From contig CAVXTL010000026.1 in the NCBI GenBank assembly GCA_963764665.1, forward strand, positions 62,001 to 126,000: 64,000 nt of DNA, written 5' to 3'. Under the pieces are notes generated by a model, which was given only the letters and a program-made list of their open reading frames with translations, ran no database searches and had not been told where the DNA came from. Source of the stretch: JACVRW01 sp963764665. Lineage in GTDB: Bacteria > Actinomycetota > Thermoleophilia > Solirubrobacterales > Thermoleophilaceae. This document shows, one piece after another, positions 46,962 to 56,544 of this stretch (positions are counted from its first letter, which is position 1; the number at the start of each line of letters is the position of its first letter). The position numbers and the translations under genes were made by a program.

Positions 46962-48322
46962 TCGAGGTCATGGAGCCGGCCACCGCGGAGGTGATGGCCG
47001 AGATCCCGCGCGCGGGCGTGGAGGAAACCGACGCAGCGGTGGAGCGCGCCAGGGCGGCCTTCCCCGCTTGGCGCGCGCTCGCCCCCTCGGACCGCAGCGC
47101 CGTGCTGCACCGGCTGGCGAACGCCCTCGAGGAGCACGTGGAGGATCTGGCCCGGCTCGAGGCGCGCAATGCCGGCAAGCCGATCGGCGACGCGCGCGGC
47201 GAGATGGGCATGGTGGTGGACACCTTCCGCTACTACGCCGGCGCCCCGGAGCGGCTCACCGGCAAGACGATTCCCGTGAGTGGCGGGGTGGACATGACGT
47301 TCCGCGAGCCGCTCGGGGTGGTGGCCCTCATCACACCCTGGAACTTCCCGCTGACGATCGCTTCCTGGAAGGTGGCGCCCGCGCTCGCCGCCGGCAACAC
47401 GGTCGTCCTGAAGCCGGCCGAGCTCACCCCGCTCACGTCGCTCGAGCTCGAGCGGATCGCGCTCGAGGCGGGTCTCCCCGAGGGCGTTCTCAACGTGGTG
47501 GCCGGCCCCGGCTCGGTCTGCGGGCAGCGGCTCGTGGAGCACCCGGACGTTGCCAAGGTCGCCTTCACCGGCTCGACCGAGGTGGGCCGCTCGATCGCGG
47601 AGGGCGCCGCGGGCACCATCAAGCGGGTGACCCTGGAGCTGGGTGGCAAGTCGGCGAACATCGTGTTCGCGGACGCCGACCTGGAGCAGGCCGCAACAGC
47701 GGCTCCCGGGGCGGTGTTCGGCAACGCCGGGCAGGACTGCTGTGCCCGGTCGCGCATCCTCGTGGAACGCTCGGCGCTCGACCGCTTCATGGAGCGCCTG
47801 GAGGAGGCCGTGGCGGAGATCGCCGTGGGCGATCCGCTCGACGAGTCCACCGCCATGGGCCCGCTGATCTCCGCCGACCATCTGCGCACCGTTGCCTCGT
47901 TCGTGCCCGACGACGCGCCGGTGGCGATCCGCGGCTCAGCCCCGGACGGTCCGGGGTACTGGTTCCCTCCGACGGTGCTCTGCCCGGTGGCCAATGACGA
48001 CCGGCCCGCACGCGAGGAGATCTTCGGGCCGGTGGCTTGCGTGATCCCGTTCCGGGACGAGCGCGAGGCGGTCGAGCTGGCCAACGACACGATCTACGGG
48101 CTGAGCGGGTCGGTCTGGAGCCGCGACGGCGCGCGCGCCCTCCGCGTGGCCCGGGCGCTCGAGACCGGTGTGGTGTCGATCAACTCGAACACCTCGGTGC
48201 GGGTGTCCACGCCCTTCGGAGGGTTCAAGCAGTCGGGGCTGGGCCGCGAGCTCGGCCCGGATGCGCTGGAGCACTACACCGAGTTGAAGAACGTCTACTA
48301 CGCGACGGGGGAGGCCGGCTGA
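46958..48322 (+). CDS. Aldehyde dehydrogenase (NAD(P)+)
   Basis: 454 residues. The cofactor strand is ITPWNFPLTIASWK, the Glu in LELGGKSANIVF, and the catalytic Cys is in GNAGQDCCARSR (about residue 260). The substrate of the operon would be the gamma-glutamyl aldehyde made from the ligated amine. It is flanked by PuuD-like and SDR genes with overlaps on both sides. Confidence 0.95.
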   Translation: MIEVMEPATAEVMAEIPRAGVEETDAAVERARAAFPAWRALAPSDRSAVLHRLANALEEHVEDLARLEARNAGKPIGDARGEMGMVVDTFRYYAGAPERLTGKTIPVSGGVDMTFREPLGVVALITPWNFPLTIASWKVAPALAAGNTVVLKPAELTPLTSLELERIALEAGLPEGVLNVVAGPGSVCGQRLVEHPDVAKVAFTGSTEVGRSIAEGAAGTIKRVTLELGGKSANIVFADADLEQAATAAPGAVFGNAGQDCCARSRILVERSALDRFMERLEEAVAEIAVGDPLDESTAMGPLISADHLRTVASFVPDDAPVAIRGSAPDGPGYWFPPTVLCPVANDDRPAREEIFGPVACVIPFRDEREAVELANDTIYGLSGSVWSRDGARALRVARALETGVVSINSNTSVRVSTPFGGFKQSGLGRELGPDALEHYTELKNVYYATGEAG

Positions 48323-49065
48323 TGGGTCGTCTCGACGGAAAGGTGTGCGTGATCACCGGCGCCGCCAGCGGCATCGGCGCGGAGACCGCCGCGCGCTTCC
48401 GAGCAGAGGGCGCGCGGGTGGTGGGCGTGGACCTCAGCCCGCACAGCTCGACCGACATGGCGATCCAGGCCGACGTGACGGACGAGGAGCAGGTCAAGGC
48501 CTTCTATACGCGCGCGCGAGACGAGTTCGGGCGCATCGACGTGCTGTTCAACAACGCCGGCATCTCTCCGGCGGACGACGTATCGGTGCTCCAGACCTCG
48601 CTCGAGGCCTGGCAGCGGGTGCAGGACGTGAACCTCAAGTCGGTGTTCCTGTGCTGCAAGCACGGGATCCCCCATCTGCTGGAGGGCGGGGGCGGATCGG
48701 TGATCAACACGGCTTCGTTCGTGGCGGTGATGGCGGCCGCCACGTCGCAGATTTCCTACACGGCCTCGAAGGGCGGCGTGCTGGCCCTGTCACGCGAGCT
48801 GGGCGTGGAGTTCGCGCGCAGCGGTGTGCGGGTGAACGCGCTCTGCCCGGGCCCGGTCAACACGCCCCTGCTCCAGGAGCTGTTCGCGAAGGATCCGGAG
48901 CAGGCCGCGCGGCGGCTCGTGCACATCCCGATGGGTCGCTTCGCCGAGGCGAGCGAGGTGGCCAACGGCGCGCTGTTCCTGGCCAGCGACGAGTCCTCCT
49001 ACGTCACGGCCCAGGCGTTCATGGTGGATGGCGGCATCTCCTCCGCCTACGTCACCCCCGAGTGA
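48322..49065 (+). CDS. Short-chain dehydrogenase/reductase
   Basis: 247 residues. TGAASGIGAETAA is the Rossmann motif, LFNNAGIS follows, and SYTASKGG supplies the YxxxK pair. The C-terminal AQAFMVDGG is typical of the FabG-like group. In the glutamylated-amine route it may oxidise the alcohol of gamma-glutamylethanolamide to the aldehyde before ALDH (inference). TGATG overlap with the ALDH stop. Confidence 0.93.
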   Translation: MGRLDGKVCVITGAASGIGAETAARFRAEGARVVGVDLSPHSSTDMAIQADVTDEEQVKAFYTRARDEFGRIDVLFNNAGISPADDVSVLQTSLEAWQRVQDVNLKSVFLCCKHGIPHLLEGGGGSVINTASFVAVMAAATSQISYTASKGGVLALSRELGVEFARSGVRVNALCPGPVNTPLLQELFAKDPEQAARRLVHIPMGRFAEASEVANGALFLASDESSYVTAQAFMVDGGISSAYVTPE

Positions 49066-49771
49066 CAGGCGCGCCCGCGGCCTCGGCCAGGAAGCGCTCG
49101 GCGATGCCCTTTCCGAGCTCGTTCCAGTCCGGGAGCCGGGCCAGGGTCTCGGCTCGGAGGCGCTCCGGGTCCAGCCCGATCCGCACGGCGTCCTCGTCCT
49201 TGTCCCAGCCGTCGAGCCAGGCGTTGACCTCGGCGCCGGTGACCTCCGCGTGGAACTGGATGCCCCACGCTCGCGCGCCCTCCAGCCGGTAGGCCTGAAG
49301 GCACACCGGGCTGCTGGCCAGCGCCACGGCGCCGTTCGGCAGGAGCGCCTCGTAGCTGTGCCAGCCGAACGCCTCGAAGCGCTCCGGGAGCGCGCCGATC
49401 AAGGGGTCCGCGCGTCCCGCGGCGGTCTGCTCCACCTGCACCCAGCCGATCTCCGGCTCCGAGGCGCGCTTCGGCGCGGTGCCTGCCGCCTCGGCCAGCA
49501 ATTGCGAGCCGAGGCACACCCCCATGAGCGGAAGGCCATCGCCGATCATCCGGCGCAGCAGCTCCTTCTCTCCGCGCAGCCACGGGTTGGCGGCCTCCTG
49601 GTCCGCGTTTACGGCGCCGCCGAACACCATCGCGGCGCCCACTCCGTCGAGCTCCGGCGCGCCTCCGTTCGTGGGGAACCACTCCACGAGCTCGTGTCCC
49701 GACTCGCGCACCACCTCGCCGAACACTCCGGCGCCGGCGTCCGCCTGATGGACGATCGCGAGGACCCGCAT
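49052..49771 (-). CDS. Type 1 glutamine-amidotransferase-like protein (GMP-synthase-like)
   Basis: 239 residues. The nucleophile Cys is in LPLMGVCLGSQLLA, His and Glu in WGIQFHAEVTG, and IVHQADAG opens the fold. The protein is a stand-alone GATase, found near amine or sugar-catabolism genes in actinobacteria, and could hydrolyse gamma-glutamyl products. It is convergent with the SDR gene and overlaps it by 14 bp. Confidence 0.87.
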   Translation of the reverse strand: MRVLAIVHQADAGAGVFGEVVRESGHELVEWFPTNGGAPELDGVGAAMVFGGAVNADQEAANPWLRGEKELLRRMIGDGLPLMGVCLGSQLLAEAAGTAPKRASEPEIGWVQVEQTAAGRADPLIGALPERFEAFGWHSYEALLPNGAVALASSPVCLQAYRLEGARAWGIQFHAEVTGAEVNAWLDGWDKDEDAVRIGLDPERLRAETLARLPDWNELGKGIAERFLAEAAGAPVTRG

Positions 49772-49785
49772 GGGCTCCGGTGGAG

Positions 49786-50625
49786 CTATGGCGTGGGGGG
49801 CCGCGGATCCGGCGTGGTCGGCCCGGACGGGTCCGGCGGAGGCGGCGCCGGGTCCGGCGCCGGCTGTCCCGGTGGAGTGTCCGCCACCGTGGAGGCCACG
49901 GGAACCTCGGGGCCGACGGTGGCCGGCACGGCCCCGCTCGCGTCACCCGTCTCGCCGTGCAGGCGAAGGAGCTCGAAGTACAGAACCGCCGCCGCGAGCG
50001 CGGTGAGCGGGCCGATCAGCACGCTGGTCAGCAGGTTCGACACCGCGTAGCCAAGAACGTCGTCGCTGAGGGCGGTGAGGATCGCCTGGACCACGCCGCC
50101 GAGCACGATGTTCACGAGCAGCAGCACGACGATCACCGCGAACACCTGCCAGCCGTGGCCGCGTACGAGCTTCCGGCTGCGGTCGAGCGAGTCCATCACT
50201 CCCTTGCGCTCGATCACGACCACCGGCGCCGCGAGTGCCCAGATCGTGATCAGGAAGAGGCCCGGCACGATCAGGAGGACGAATCCGATGCCGATGGCTA
50301 TGCCGGCCACGATGCCGGTGAACACGAGCGTCAGGAGCACCGGCCGCACCGATGCGAGCAGGCTGCCGACCGTGTGGTCGCGGCGCCCGTCCATGATGTC
50401 GTGGGCCGCCTCGACGACCATGCCCTGGAACCAGTAGGTCGCCACCGTCCCGATCGCCACGGTCGCCAGCGCCACGAGCAGTCCGCCGCTCGCGAGCAGC
50501 ACTCCGTTCAGGATCGCGACGGGAATGAAGATCACGAGGGCCGCCGGGATGAGCAGCGTGAACTGCTCCCGGTAGATCCTGAAGATCTTCTCGAACACAC
50601 CGCCGACGTCGACTTTTCCGTTCAT
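49786..50625 (-). CDS. Polytopic membrane protein with Pro-rich tail
   Basis: 279 residues from ATG 50625 (MNGKVDVGGVFEKIFRIYREQF). About six membrane helices follow (for example LLIPAALVIFIPVAIL, FGVLLASGGLLVALAT-like, ALAAPVVVIER, VFAVIVVLLLVNIVLG), then a Pro-rich tail (about 240-279). The pattern resembles the glycerophosphodiester-phosphodiesterase-type membrane domain found in many actinobacterial proteins. The function is unknown. Confidence 0.7.
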   Translation of the reverse strand: MNGKVDVGGVFEKIFRIYREQFTLLIPAALVIFIPVAILNGVLLASGGLLVALATVAIGTVATYWFQGMVVEAAHDIMDGRRDHTVGSLLASVRPVLLTLVFTGIVAGIAIGIGFVLLIVPGLFLITIWALAAPVVVIERKGVMDSLDRSRKLVRGHGWQVFAVIVVLLLVNIVLGGVVQAILTALSDDVLGYAVSNLLTSVLIGPLTALAAAVLYFELLRLHGETGDASGAVPATVGPEVPVASTVADTPPGQPAPDPAPPPPDPSGPTTPDPRPPTP

Positions 50626-50718
50626 GGCGGCGACGGTAGCGTGCAGGGCGGTCATGCGTCGGCCGGCGCAGGCGGTTGCCGTCGCGCGCGGGGCGGGATT
50701 GGGGCACAATCGGGACTC

Positions 50719-51246
50719 ATGGCCCGGAGCCTCCGTGGACAGCTTCTGATCGCCGCGCCATCGCTGTTCGACTACTTCCGGCGCAGCGTCATCCTCGTGC
50801 TGGAGCACAGCGACGACGGCGCGATGGGCGTGGTGCTCAACCGGCGCTCCGAGACGCTCGTCGCGGAGGCGGTGCCGGCCCTCGCCGCCCTGCCGGGCGC
50901 GGAGGAGACCGTGTACGTGGGGGGACCGGTGGCGCCCGCCTCGGTGGTGGCCCTGGGCGAGTTCGACGATCCGAGCGAGGCCGGCACCCGCGTGACCGGC
51001 TCGCTCGGCACGCTCGACCCCGACCGGCCGAGCCCCTCCCTCCAGCGGCTGCGCGTGTATGCCGGATACGCGGGCTGGTCCGCGGGTCAGCTCGACGAGG
51101 AGCTCGAGGAGGGCGCTTGGATCGTGGAGCGCGCCGACGCCGAGGATCCGTTCACCGAGGGCGACATCTGGTCCGAGGCGCTCCGTCGCAAGGGCGGGGA
51201 GTACTCGCTCCTGGCCACCATGCCGGGCGACCCGTCGGTCAACTGA
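50719..51246 (+). CDS. YqgE/AlgH family protein
   Basis: 175 residues. RGQLLIAAPSLFDYFRRSVILVLEHSDDGAMGVVLNR is the AlgH signature, with the paired segment VYVGGPVAPASVVALGEF. Members are small, widespread proteins of unknown biochemical role; AlgH of Pseudomonas affects alginate regulation. It is close to, but not in the same strand as, the alginate-like acetylation pair. Confidence 0.92.
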   Translation: MARSLRGQLLIAAPSLFDYFRRSVILVLEHSDDGAMGVVLNRRSETLVAEAVPALAALPGAEETVYVGGPVAPASVVALGEFDDPSEAGTRVTGSLGTLDPDRPSPSLQRLRVYAGYAGWSAGQLDEELEEGAWIVERADAEDPFTEGDIWSEALRRKGGEYSLLATMPGDPSVN

Positions 51247-51253
51247 GCCGCCG

Positions 51254-52222
51254 CTACCGCCCGAGCGCCGGGAAGTCCCGCGCCATCGCGCGCACCACCA
51301 GCCGCGCCGGCACCAGCGCGCCCTCGCGCGTGAAGTGCACGCCGTCGGCCTGCCGCGAGATCACCCGCCGGCCGTCGATCCGCGTGATCGCCCGGAAGCG
51401 CCCGCCGCCGATCGTCGTGTAGAGGTCCACGTAGCGCGCGCCCGGCACGGCGCGGGCGGCCCGCTCCACGGCGAAGTTCTGGATGCGGTAGATCCGGTTG
51501 AACTCCTCGTCGCGGGCCGTGGGCGAGGGTGCCCAGTAGACCGGCCGCTTCCCGCCGCTCGTGAGCTCGCGCATCACCACAGCGGCGCGGCGCGCGTACT
51601 CGGTCTCCCACTCCGGCGTGAACGGGCCGTACGACTGGCCGTCCACGACCACGTTGAAGCCGTCGTTGCCGCCCATCAGCATCACCACCGCGTCAGGGTC
51701 GCGGGCGGCTATCTCCTGCCGCGCGTTCACCTCCCAGTTGAAGAACGCCGGCCGGGTGAGGCCGGTGCTGTTCCGGGCCACCACGTCCGTGCGCAACAGG
51801 GCCCGCGGCGCCACGTCCACGAGCCGCTGGCCCACGAACTCGGCCTGCGAGTCGCCGGTGACCAGCACGCGGAGCGGCCGCTCGGGGGTGGGCTGGCGGA
51901 ACGTGGCGGCGGCCGGCCGGCGCGGCCGCAGGATCGCGGTCGAGCCCGACTCCAGCTCGGTGCCGGATGCCGTCTTCGGGTCCTGGCCGAACACCGCGTC
52001 CAGGCCCTCGCGCGGCAGGTGCAGCCCCACTGCGCCGGCCACGTCGTCCACCGGGCCCCCTACCGCCAGCACCACGTCGCGGGTGGGACCGTCGTCCATC
52101 CCCTCCCCGGCGCGCACCACCGACTTCGAGTTGAGGAGGGCGGCCACCCCCAGCGCCACCACCAGCACCACGAGCACCCGGCCGGCCGGCATCGTGAGGT
52201 TTCTGTCGTCGCGGAGCCACAT
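51254..52222 (-). CDS. SGNH-fold DUF459 acetyl-hydrolase/transferase
   Basis: 322 residues with an N-terminal membrane anchor (VLVVLVVALGVAALL). SGNH motifs: GDSQAEFVG (Ser), MGGNDGFN (Asn) and ADGVHFT (Asp, His). Such proteins act together with MBOAT proteins in acetylating extracellular polysaccharide. It follows the MBOAT gene by 3 bp and must be translated with it. Confidence 0.85.
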   Translation of the reverse strand: MWLRDDRNLTMPAGRVLVVLVVALGVAALLNSKSVVRAGEGMDDGPTRDVVLAVGGPVDDVAGAVGLHLPREGLDAVFGQDPKTASGTELESGSTAILRPRRPAAATFRQPTPERPLRVLVTGDSQAEFVGQRLVDVAPRALLRTDVVARNSTGLTRPAFFNWEVNARQEIAARDPDAVVMLMGGNDGFNVVVDGQSYGPFTPEWETEYARRAAVVMRELTSGGKRPVYWAPSPTARDEEFNRIYRIQNFAVERAARAVPGARYVDLYTTIGGGRFRAITRIDGRRVISRQADGVHFTREGALVPARLVVRAMARDFPALGR

Positions 52223-52225
52223 AGC

Positions 52226-53638
52226 TCAGAAGCGGTAGTAGATGAAGGGGGCCACGCCCTGCTCTCCCACGGCGGCGTCGGCGGCCACGACGATCAACCC
52301 GAGCGCCGCACCCTGGGCCACCGCCGGCCGCGCCACGAGCCAGGCCTCTACGCTGCGCCACCAGCCGGGAGGCACCGCCTGCACGGCGACCGCGGCGACG
52401 GCGAGGAATAGCACCGGCAGGGTCACGAGCGGAGACGGTCCGGACGCGCCGACCTGGCCGAGCACCTCGAACGCACGGCTCAGGTCCGGCGCGCGGAAGA
52501 ACACCCACGCGAGGCAGACCACGTGGAAGGTGATCAGCCAGCCGACCAGGGCCGGGACACGGTTCGAGCCCATCCGGTCGCGGAGCCACCGCTCCACCGA
52601 GAGGGCGCTGCCGTGGATGGCGCCCCACACCACGAACGTCCACGCCGCTCCGTGCCACAACCCGCCGAGCAGCATGGTCAACATCAGGTTGCGGTAGGTG
52701 CGCCGAGGCCCCCCGCGGTTGCCTCCGAGAGGGATGTAGAGGTAGTCGCGCAGCCACCGCGACAGGGTCATGTGCCAGCGGTGCCAGAACTGGCGCAGGC
52801 TGGTGGCGGTGTAGGGCCGGTCGAAGTTCTGGGGCAGCCGGAATCCCAGCAGCAGCGCCAGTCCGATCGCCATGTCCGTGTACCCGGAGAAGTCGCAGTA
52901 GATCTGCCCGGCGAAGCCGTAGATGGCGAGCAGCGTCTCGGGTCCGGAGTGCCCCAGCGGATCGTTGAAGACAGGGTCCACGATCCTGCGCGCAAGCTCG
53001 TCGGCCACCACCGTCTTCTTCACGAAGCCGCCGGCGATCAGGAGGAACGCCGGCCCGGCGAGCACCGCGCGCGGATCGCGCGGCACGCGCAGCTGCGGTA
53101 TCAGCTCGTTGGCGCGCACGATCGGGCCGGCCACGAGGTGGGGGAAGAAGGCCTGGAGGATCGCCACGTCGCCGAGTGACGCGGCCGGCGTGTCGCGGCG
53201 GTACACGTCCACCACGTACGAGATCGCCTGGAACGTGAAGAACGAGATCCCGATCGGCAGCACCACCTGAATGAGCGGCAGCGGCGAGCCCAGGCCCACG
53301 CCGTCGAGCGCGTCGTCCATCGAGCCGACGAAGAACTGGAGGTACTTGAACACGGCCAGCAGCCCGAGGTCGAACACCACCGCCGCCGTGAGGGCGCGCT
53401 TGCGCACCTTCTCCGACGGCGAACGCGCGATCACCTGCGCCGCGAATGTGTTCACCACGCTCGAGCCCACGAGGAGCAGCACCCAGCGCGGATCGACCCA
53501 CCCGTAGAAGAAGTACGAGACGACCAGGATGAACGGGCGCCAGAGCCGCGGATGCGGCATGAAGAGCCAGGAAAGAACGAACACGACCAGGAAGAAGGCC
53601 GCGAACTCGATCGTCGGGAAGCTCACCTGAGCCATCAT
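52226..53638 (-). CDS. MBOAT O-acyltransferase (AlgI-like)
   Basis: 470 residues, about 11 membrane helices. GISFFTFQAISYVVDVYRRD and FWHRWHMTLSRWLRDYLYIPLGGNRGG carry the AlgI pattern with the catalytic His in GLWHGAAWTF. AlgI-type enzymes move acetyl groups across the membrane for polysaccharide O-acetylation. The polysaccharide is unknown here. It forms a two-gene operon with the SGNH protein. Confidence 0.93.
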   Translation of the reverse strand: MMAQVSFPTIEFAAFFLVVFVLSWLFMPHPRLWRPFILVVSYFFYGWVDPRWVLLLVGSSVVNTFAAQVIARSPSEKVRKRALTAAVVFDLGLLAVFKYLQFFVGSMDDALDGVGLGSPLPLIQVVLPIGISFFTFQAISYVVDVYRRDTPAASLGDVAILQAFFPHLVAGPIVRANELIPQLRVPRDPRAVLAGPAFLLIAGGFVKKTVVADELARRIVDPVFNDPLGHSGPETLLAIYGFAGQIYCDFSGYTDMAIGLALLLGFRLPQNFDRPYTATSLRQFWHRWHMTLSRWLRDYLYIPLGGNRGGPRRTYRNLMLTMLLGGLWHGAAWTFVVWGAIHGSALSVERWLRDRMGSNRVPALVGWLITFHVVCLAWVFFRAPDLSRAFEVLGQVGASGPSPLVTLPVLFLAVAAVAVQAVPPGWWRSVEAWLVARPAVAQGAALGLIVVAADAAVGEQGVAPFIYYRF

Positions 53639-53704
53639 TCAGCGGCAATCTGGACTGCCCTTCTGGCAAGCTCAGTGCTGCGTGCCCCGGGACTCGGCTG
53701 AAAG

Positions 53705-55486
53705 ATGAGCGACGGAGAGCTCATCCTCGTTGCCGGGGCGCTGCTGGCAGCCGGACTTGCCGCCGCCCTCCTGGCGGGTCGCCTGCGGGTGCCGGGCCTG
53801 CTGCTCTTCCTCGGACTCGGGATGCTCCTCGGGTCGGACGGCCTCGGCTGGATCGACCTGTCCGACTACGAGCTGGCGCGGCGCATCGGGATCATCGCCC
53901 TGGCGGCGATCCTGTTCGAGGGCGGACTGACCGCCGGCTACGCCGAGATCCGGCCGGTGCTCCGGGCGGGTGTGTCGCTCGCCGTCATCGGCACGCTGGT
54001 GACGGCGGGCGTGACCGGGGCGGCCGCCGTCTGGCTGTTCGACCTCGACACGCTCGAGGGCCTCTTGCTCGGCGCGACGCTCTCCGTCACCGACGGCGCG
54101 GCGATCTTCGCCCTCCTTCGCGGGTCGACCCTCCGGCGCCGGCTGGCACGCACGCTCGAGGCCGAGGCCGGCCTCAACGACCCGATCGCGATCCTGCTCG
54201 TGATCGGCCTGATCGAGTGGATCCAGGAGCCGGGCTACGGCCTGCTGGACATGGCCATCCTTTTCGCCCAGCAGATCTCCATCGGCGTGGCCATCGGCCT
54301 CGCCGTGGGCTTCGGGGCGGCATGGGCGTTCCGGCGTGTGAACTTCGCCACCGCGGGCCTCTACCCGGTCGCCTCGATCGCCGCCGCTGCGCTCGCCTTC
54401 GGCGCCGCGGACAGTCTCCACGGATCGGGGTTCGCGGCCGTCTACCTCGCGGGGCTGGTCCTAGGCAGCACGGCCATCCCCGCGCGGAACGCGGTCACCG
54501 TGTTCCATCAGGGCTTCGCCTGGGTCGCCCAGATCGCCCTGTTCCTCACGCTCGGCCTTCTGGTTTTCCCAAGCCAGCTCGGCGACGTGTGGTTCGAGGG
54601 CACCGTGCTCGCGCTCGTGGTTGTGTTCCTGGCGCGGCCGCTCGCGACCTTCGTAGCGACCGCATTCGACCCCTTCACCGCAAGGGAGCGGGTGGCGCTG
54701 GCGTGGGCCGGGCTGCGCGGGGCGCTGCCGGTGGTGCTCGCCACCTTCGCGGTGATCGAGGACGTGCCAGGCAGCCTCGAGTTCTTCAACATCGTCTTCT
54801 TCGCCGTCGTCATCTCGACCCTGGTCCAGGGCGCGACCTTCGAGCCGCTCGCCAAGGCGCTCGGCGTGACCACCGACGAGCCGGCGCTTCCGAGGCCGCT
54901 CGCCGAGACCGGCACGATCAGGCGGCTCGGCGCCGAGGTGATCGAGTTTCCCGTGGCCGAATCGGACGCGATAGTCGGGCGCGTCGTGCGGGAGCTGGGG
55001 ATGCCGCGCGACGCGCTGCTGAACGTGATCGTCAGGCGTGGGGAGGCGATCCCGCCGCGAGGATCGACGCAGATCGAGGCGGGCGACCGGCTTCACGTGC
55101 TCGTGCGCAAGGAGGTGGCGCGTCAGTTCCCCGCGCTGATGGACCGCTGGCGCGACGGCCCGTTCGCGGTGGAGCAGGTGCGCCGCCCGCAGGTCCGGAG
55201 CGGCGCGGTCATCTTCTCCACCCGTCCGTGGGAGGAACGCGACGGCGATCCCGCCTACCCGGAGGAGATCGAGGGCTCCCGGGTGATCCGCCACCTGCGC
55301 ACCCGTCGCGACCGGCCCGGTGGTCTCGTCCTCCTCGACGACGGGCGCTACGCGATCACGGGACCTTCCCTCGCCGTCGGGGCCGCCGCGCAGATCCAGC
55401 GCTATGCCCGGCGCCGCCTGAGCGGCGGCCTACAGCCCAGCGAGCACTCCTGGTGGCAGGAGGTCGTGGGCGCGCTGGCCCGGTGA
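53705..55486 (+). CDS. CPA1-type Na+(K+)/H+ antiporter with a C-terminal RCK domain
   Basis: 593 residues. The membrane domain has about 12 helices: ATLSVTDGAAIFALLRGSTLR, LEAEAGLNDPIAILLV (Asn-Asp pair) and ALAWAGLRGALPVVLATFAV. The C-terminal segment (about 400-500) is RCK/TrkA-C-like (RELGMPRDALLNVIVRRGEAIPPRGSTQIEAGDRLHVLV), suggesting ligand gating. Closest named group: YcgO/CvrA-NhaP2-like K+/H+ antiporters. The ion is not certain. Confidence 0.92.
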   Translation: MSDGELILVAGALLAAGLAAALLAGRLRVPGLLLFLGLGMLLGSDGLGWIDLSDYELARRIGIIALAAILFEGGLTAGYAEIRPVLRAGVSLAVIGTLVTAGVTGAAAVWLFDLDTLEGLLLGATLSVTDGAAIFALLRGSTLRRRLARTLEAEAGLNDPIAILLVIGLIEWIQEPGYGLLDMAILFAQQISIGVAIGLAVGFGAAWAFRRVNFATAGLYPVASIAAAALAFGAADSLHGSGFAAVYLAGLVLGSTAIPARNAVTVFHQGFAWVAQIALFLTLGLLVFPSQLGDVWFEGTVLALVVVFLARPLATFVATAFDPFTARERVALAWAGLRGALPVVLATFAVIEDVPGSLEFFNIVFFAVVISTLVQGATFEPLAKALGVTTDEPALPRPLAETGTIRRLGAEVIEFPVAESDAIVGRVVRELGMPRDALLNVIVRRGEAIPPRGSTQIEAGDRLHVLVRKEVARQFPALMDRWRDGPFAVEQVRRPQVRSGAVIFSTRPWEERDGDPAYPEEIEGSRVIRHLRTRRDRPGGLVLLDDGRYAITGPSLAVGAAAQIQRYARRRLSGGLQPSEHSWWQEVVGALAR

Positions 55487-55493
55487 CGGCGGC

Positions 55494-56534
55494 TCAGCCG
55501 TCGTCCTGGCGGAAGGCCCAGCGCACCTCTTCGATGGATAGGCCGGAGGCCAGCGCCGCCAGGAGCTTCATCCGGGCAGCCTGCGGGGACAGGAACCCGG
55601 CCGGGATCAGGCCGGTCACACGCAGGTCGCGCTCCGAGCCGGCGTACCCGTAGGTGGAGGAGAGGATCACGCCGCGCTCCGGCCGGCAGTAGGCCACGAT
55701 CGGGATGCTCTCCGCCGCCTCTGCCCAGAGCTCGAGCACCGGGGGCGAGAGATGCCCGGCCCCGAGGGTGCCGATCACCACGCCGTCGGGGTTGGTGCTC
55801 AGCGCCGCGCGGGCGAGCGTGCCGTCGTCGCCGGCGGCGGTGGGCACGATCAGCACGTTGCGGTCGAGGTCGGGCGGGTCGAGCGGCGGGTTGCGCGGGA
55901 TCCGCGACCAGATGATCGGATGAGCCTCGGTCACGCGGCCGAGCAACCCGGTCTGGGGCGAGGAGAACGCCACGAGCGACACGGTGTCGGTCTTGCGCAC
56001 GCAGCGCGCATGGTGGACCTCGCCGCCGAAGCACACGAGCACCCCCATCCCGGCGGCCTCGGCGCTGGCGGCCAGGCTCACCGCGTCGAGCAGGTTGGCC
56101 GGGCCGTCCGCGCCCGGCGCCGAGGCGGGCCGGATCGCCCCGGTGAAGACGATCGGGGCTTCGGCGTCGTGGAGGATGTCGCAGAGCATCGCGGTCTCCT
56201 CGAGCGAGTCAGTGCCGTGGGTGACCACCACCCCGGTGCCGCGGCGAGCGGCATCGCGGGCCTGCCTGCAGATGTCGAGCTGATCGTCGAGGGTGAGATG
56301 CGCGCTCGGCTTGTTCACGACCGTCCGGCCCTCGACTCCGCCGAACGCGGACAGCCCGCCCACGGCATCCACGAGGCCCTCGCCATCGAGGGCCGGGACG
56401 GCGCCCTCGCTGTCGCCCTCGAGCTCGCCCTTCATCGAGATGGTGCCGCCGGCCGCCAGAACGAGGACCTTGCGGGCGTTGGGCACTCCGGACGCGGCCG
56501 CCACGGGCGCCGACGATAGCGGTCCGTCTGCCAC
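55494..56534 (-). CDS. L-asparaginase type I/II-like
   Basis: About 346 residues from GTG 56534 (alternative GTG 56486). The first catalytic Thr is in VLVLAAGGTISMKG, the second in VVTHGTDSLEETA, both typical of asparaginases. Substrate loop: FTGAIRPASAPGADGPANLLDAV. It deamidates asparagine (or glutamine) to release ammonia. It is divergent from the HAD gene by 10 bp. Confidence 0.9.
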   Translation of the reverse strand: MADGPLSSAPVAAASGVPNARKVLVLAAGGTISMKGELEGDSEGAVPALDGEGLVDAVGGLSAFGGVEGRTVVNKPSAHLTLDDQLDICRQARDAARRGTGVVVTHGTDSLEETAMLCDILHDAEAPIVFTGAIRPASAPGADGPANLLDAVSLAASAEAAGMGVLVCFGGEVHHARCVRKTDTVSLVAFSSPQTGLLGRVTEAHPIIWSRIPRNPPLDPPDLDRNVLIVPTAAGDDGTLARAALSTNPDGVVIGTLGAGHLSPPVLELWAEAAESIPIVAYCRPERGVILSSTYGYAGSERDLRVTGLIPAGFLSPQAARMKLLAALASGLSIEEVRWAFRQDDG

Positions 56535-56544
56535 CCTTCCCGTC

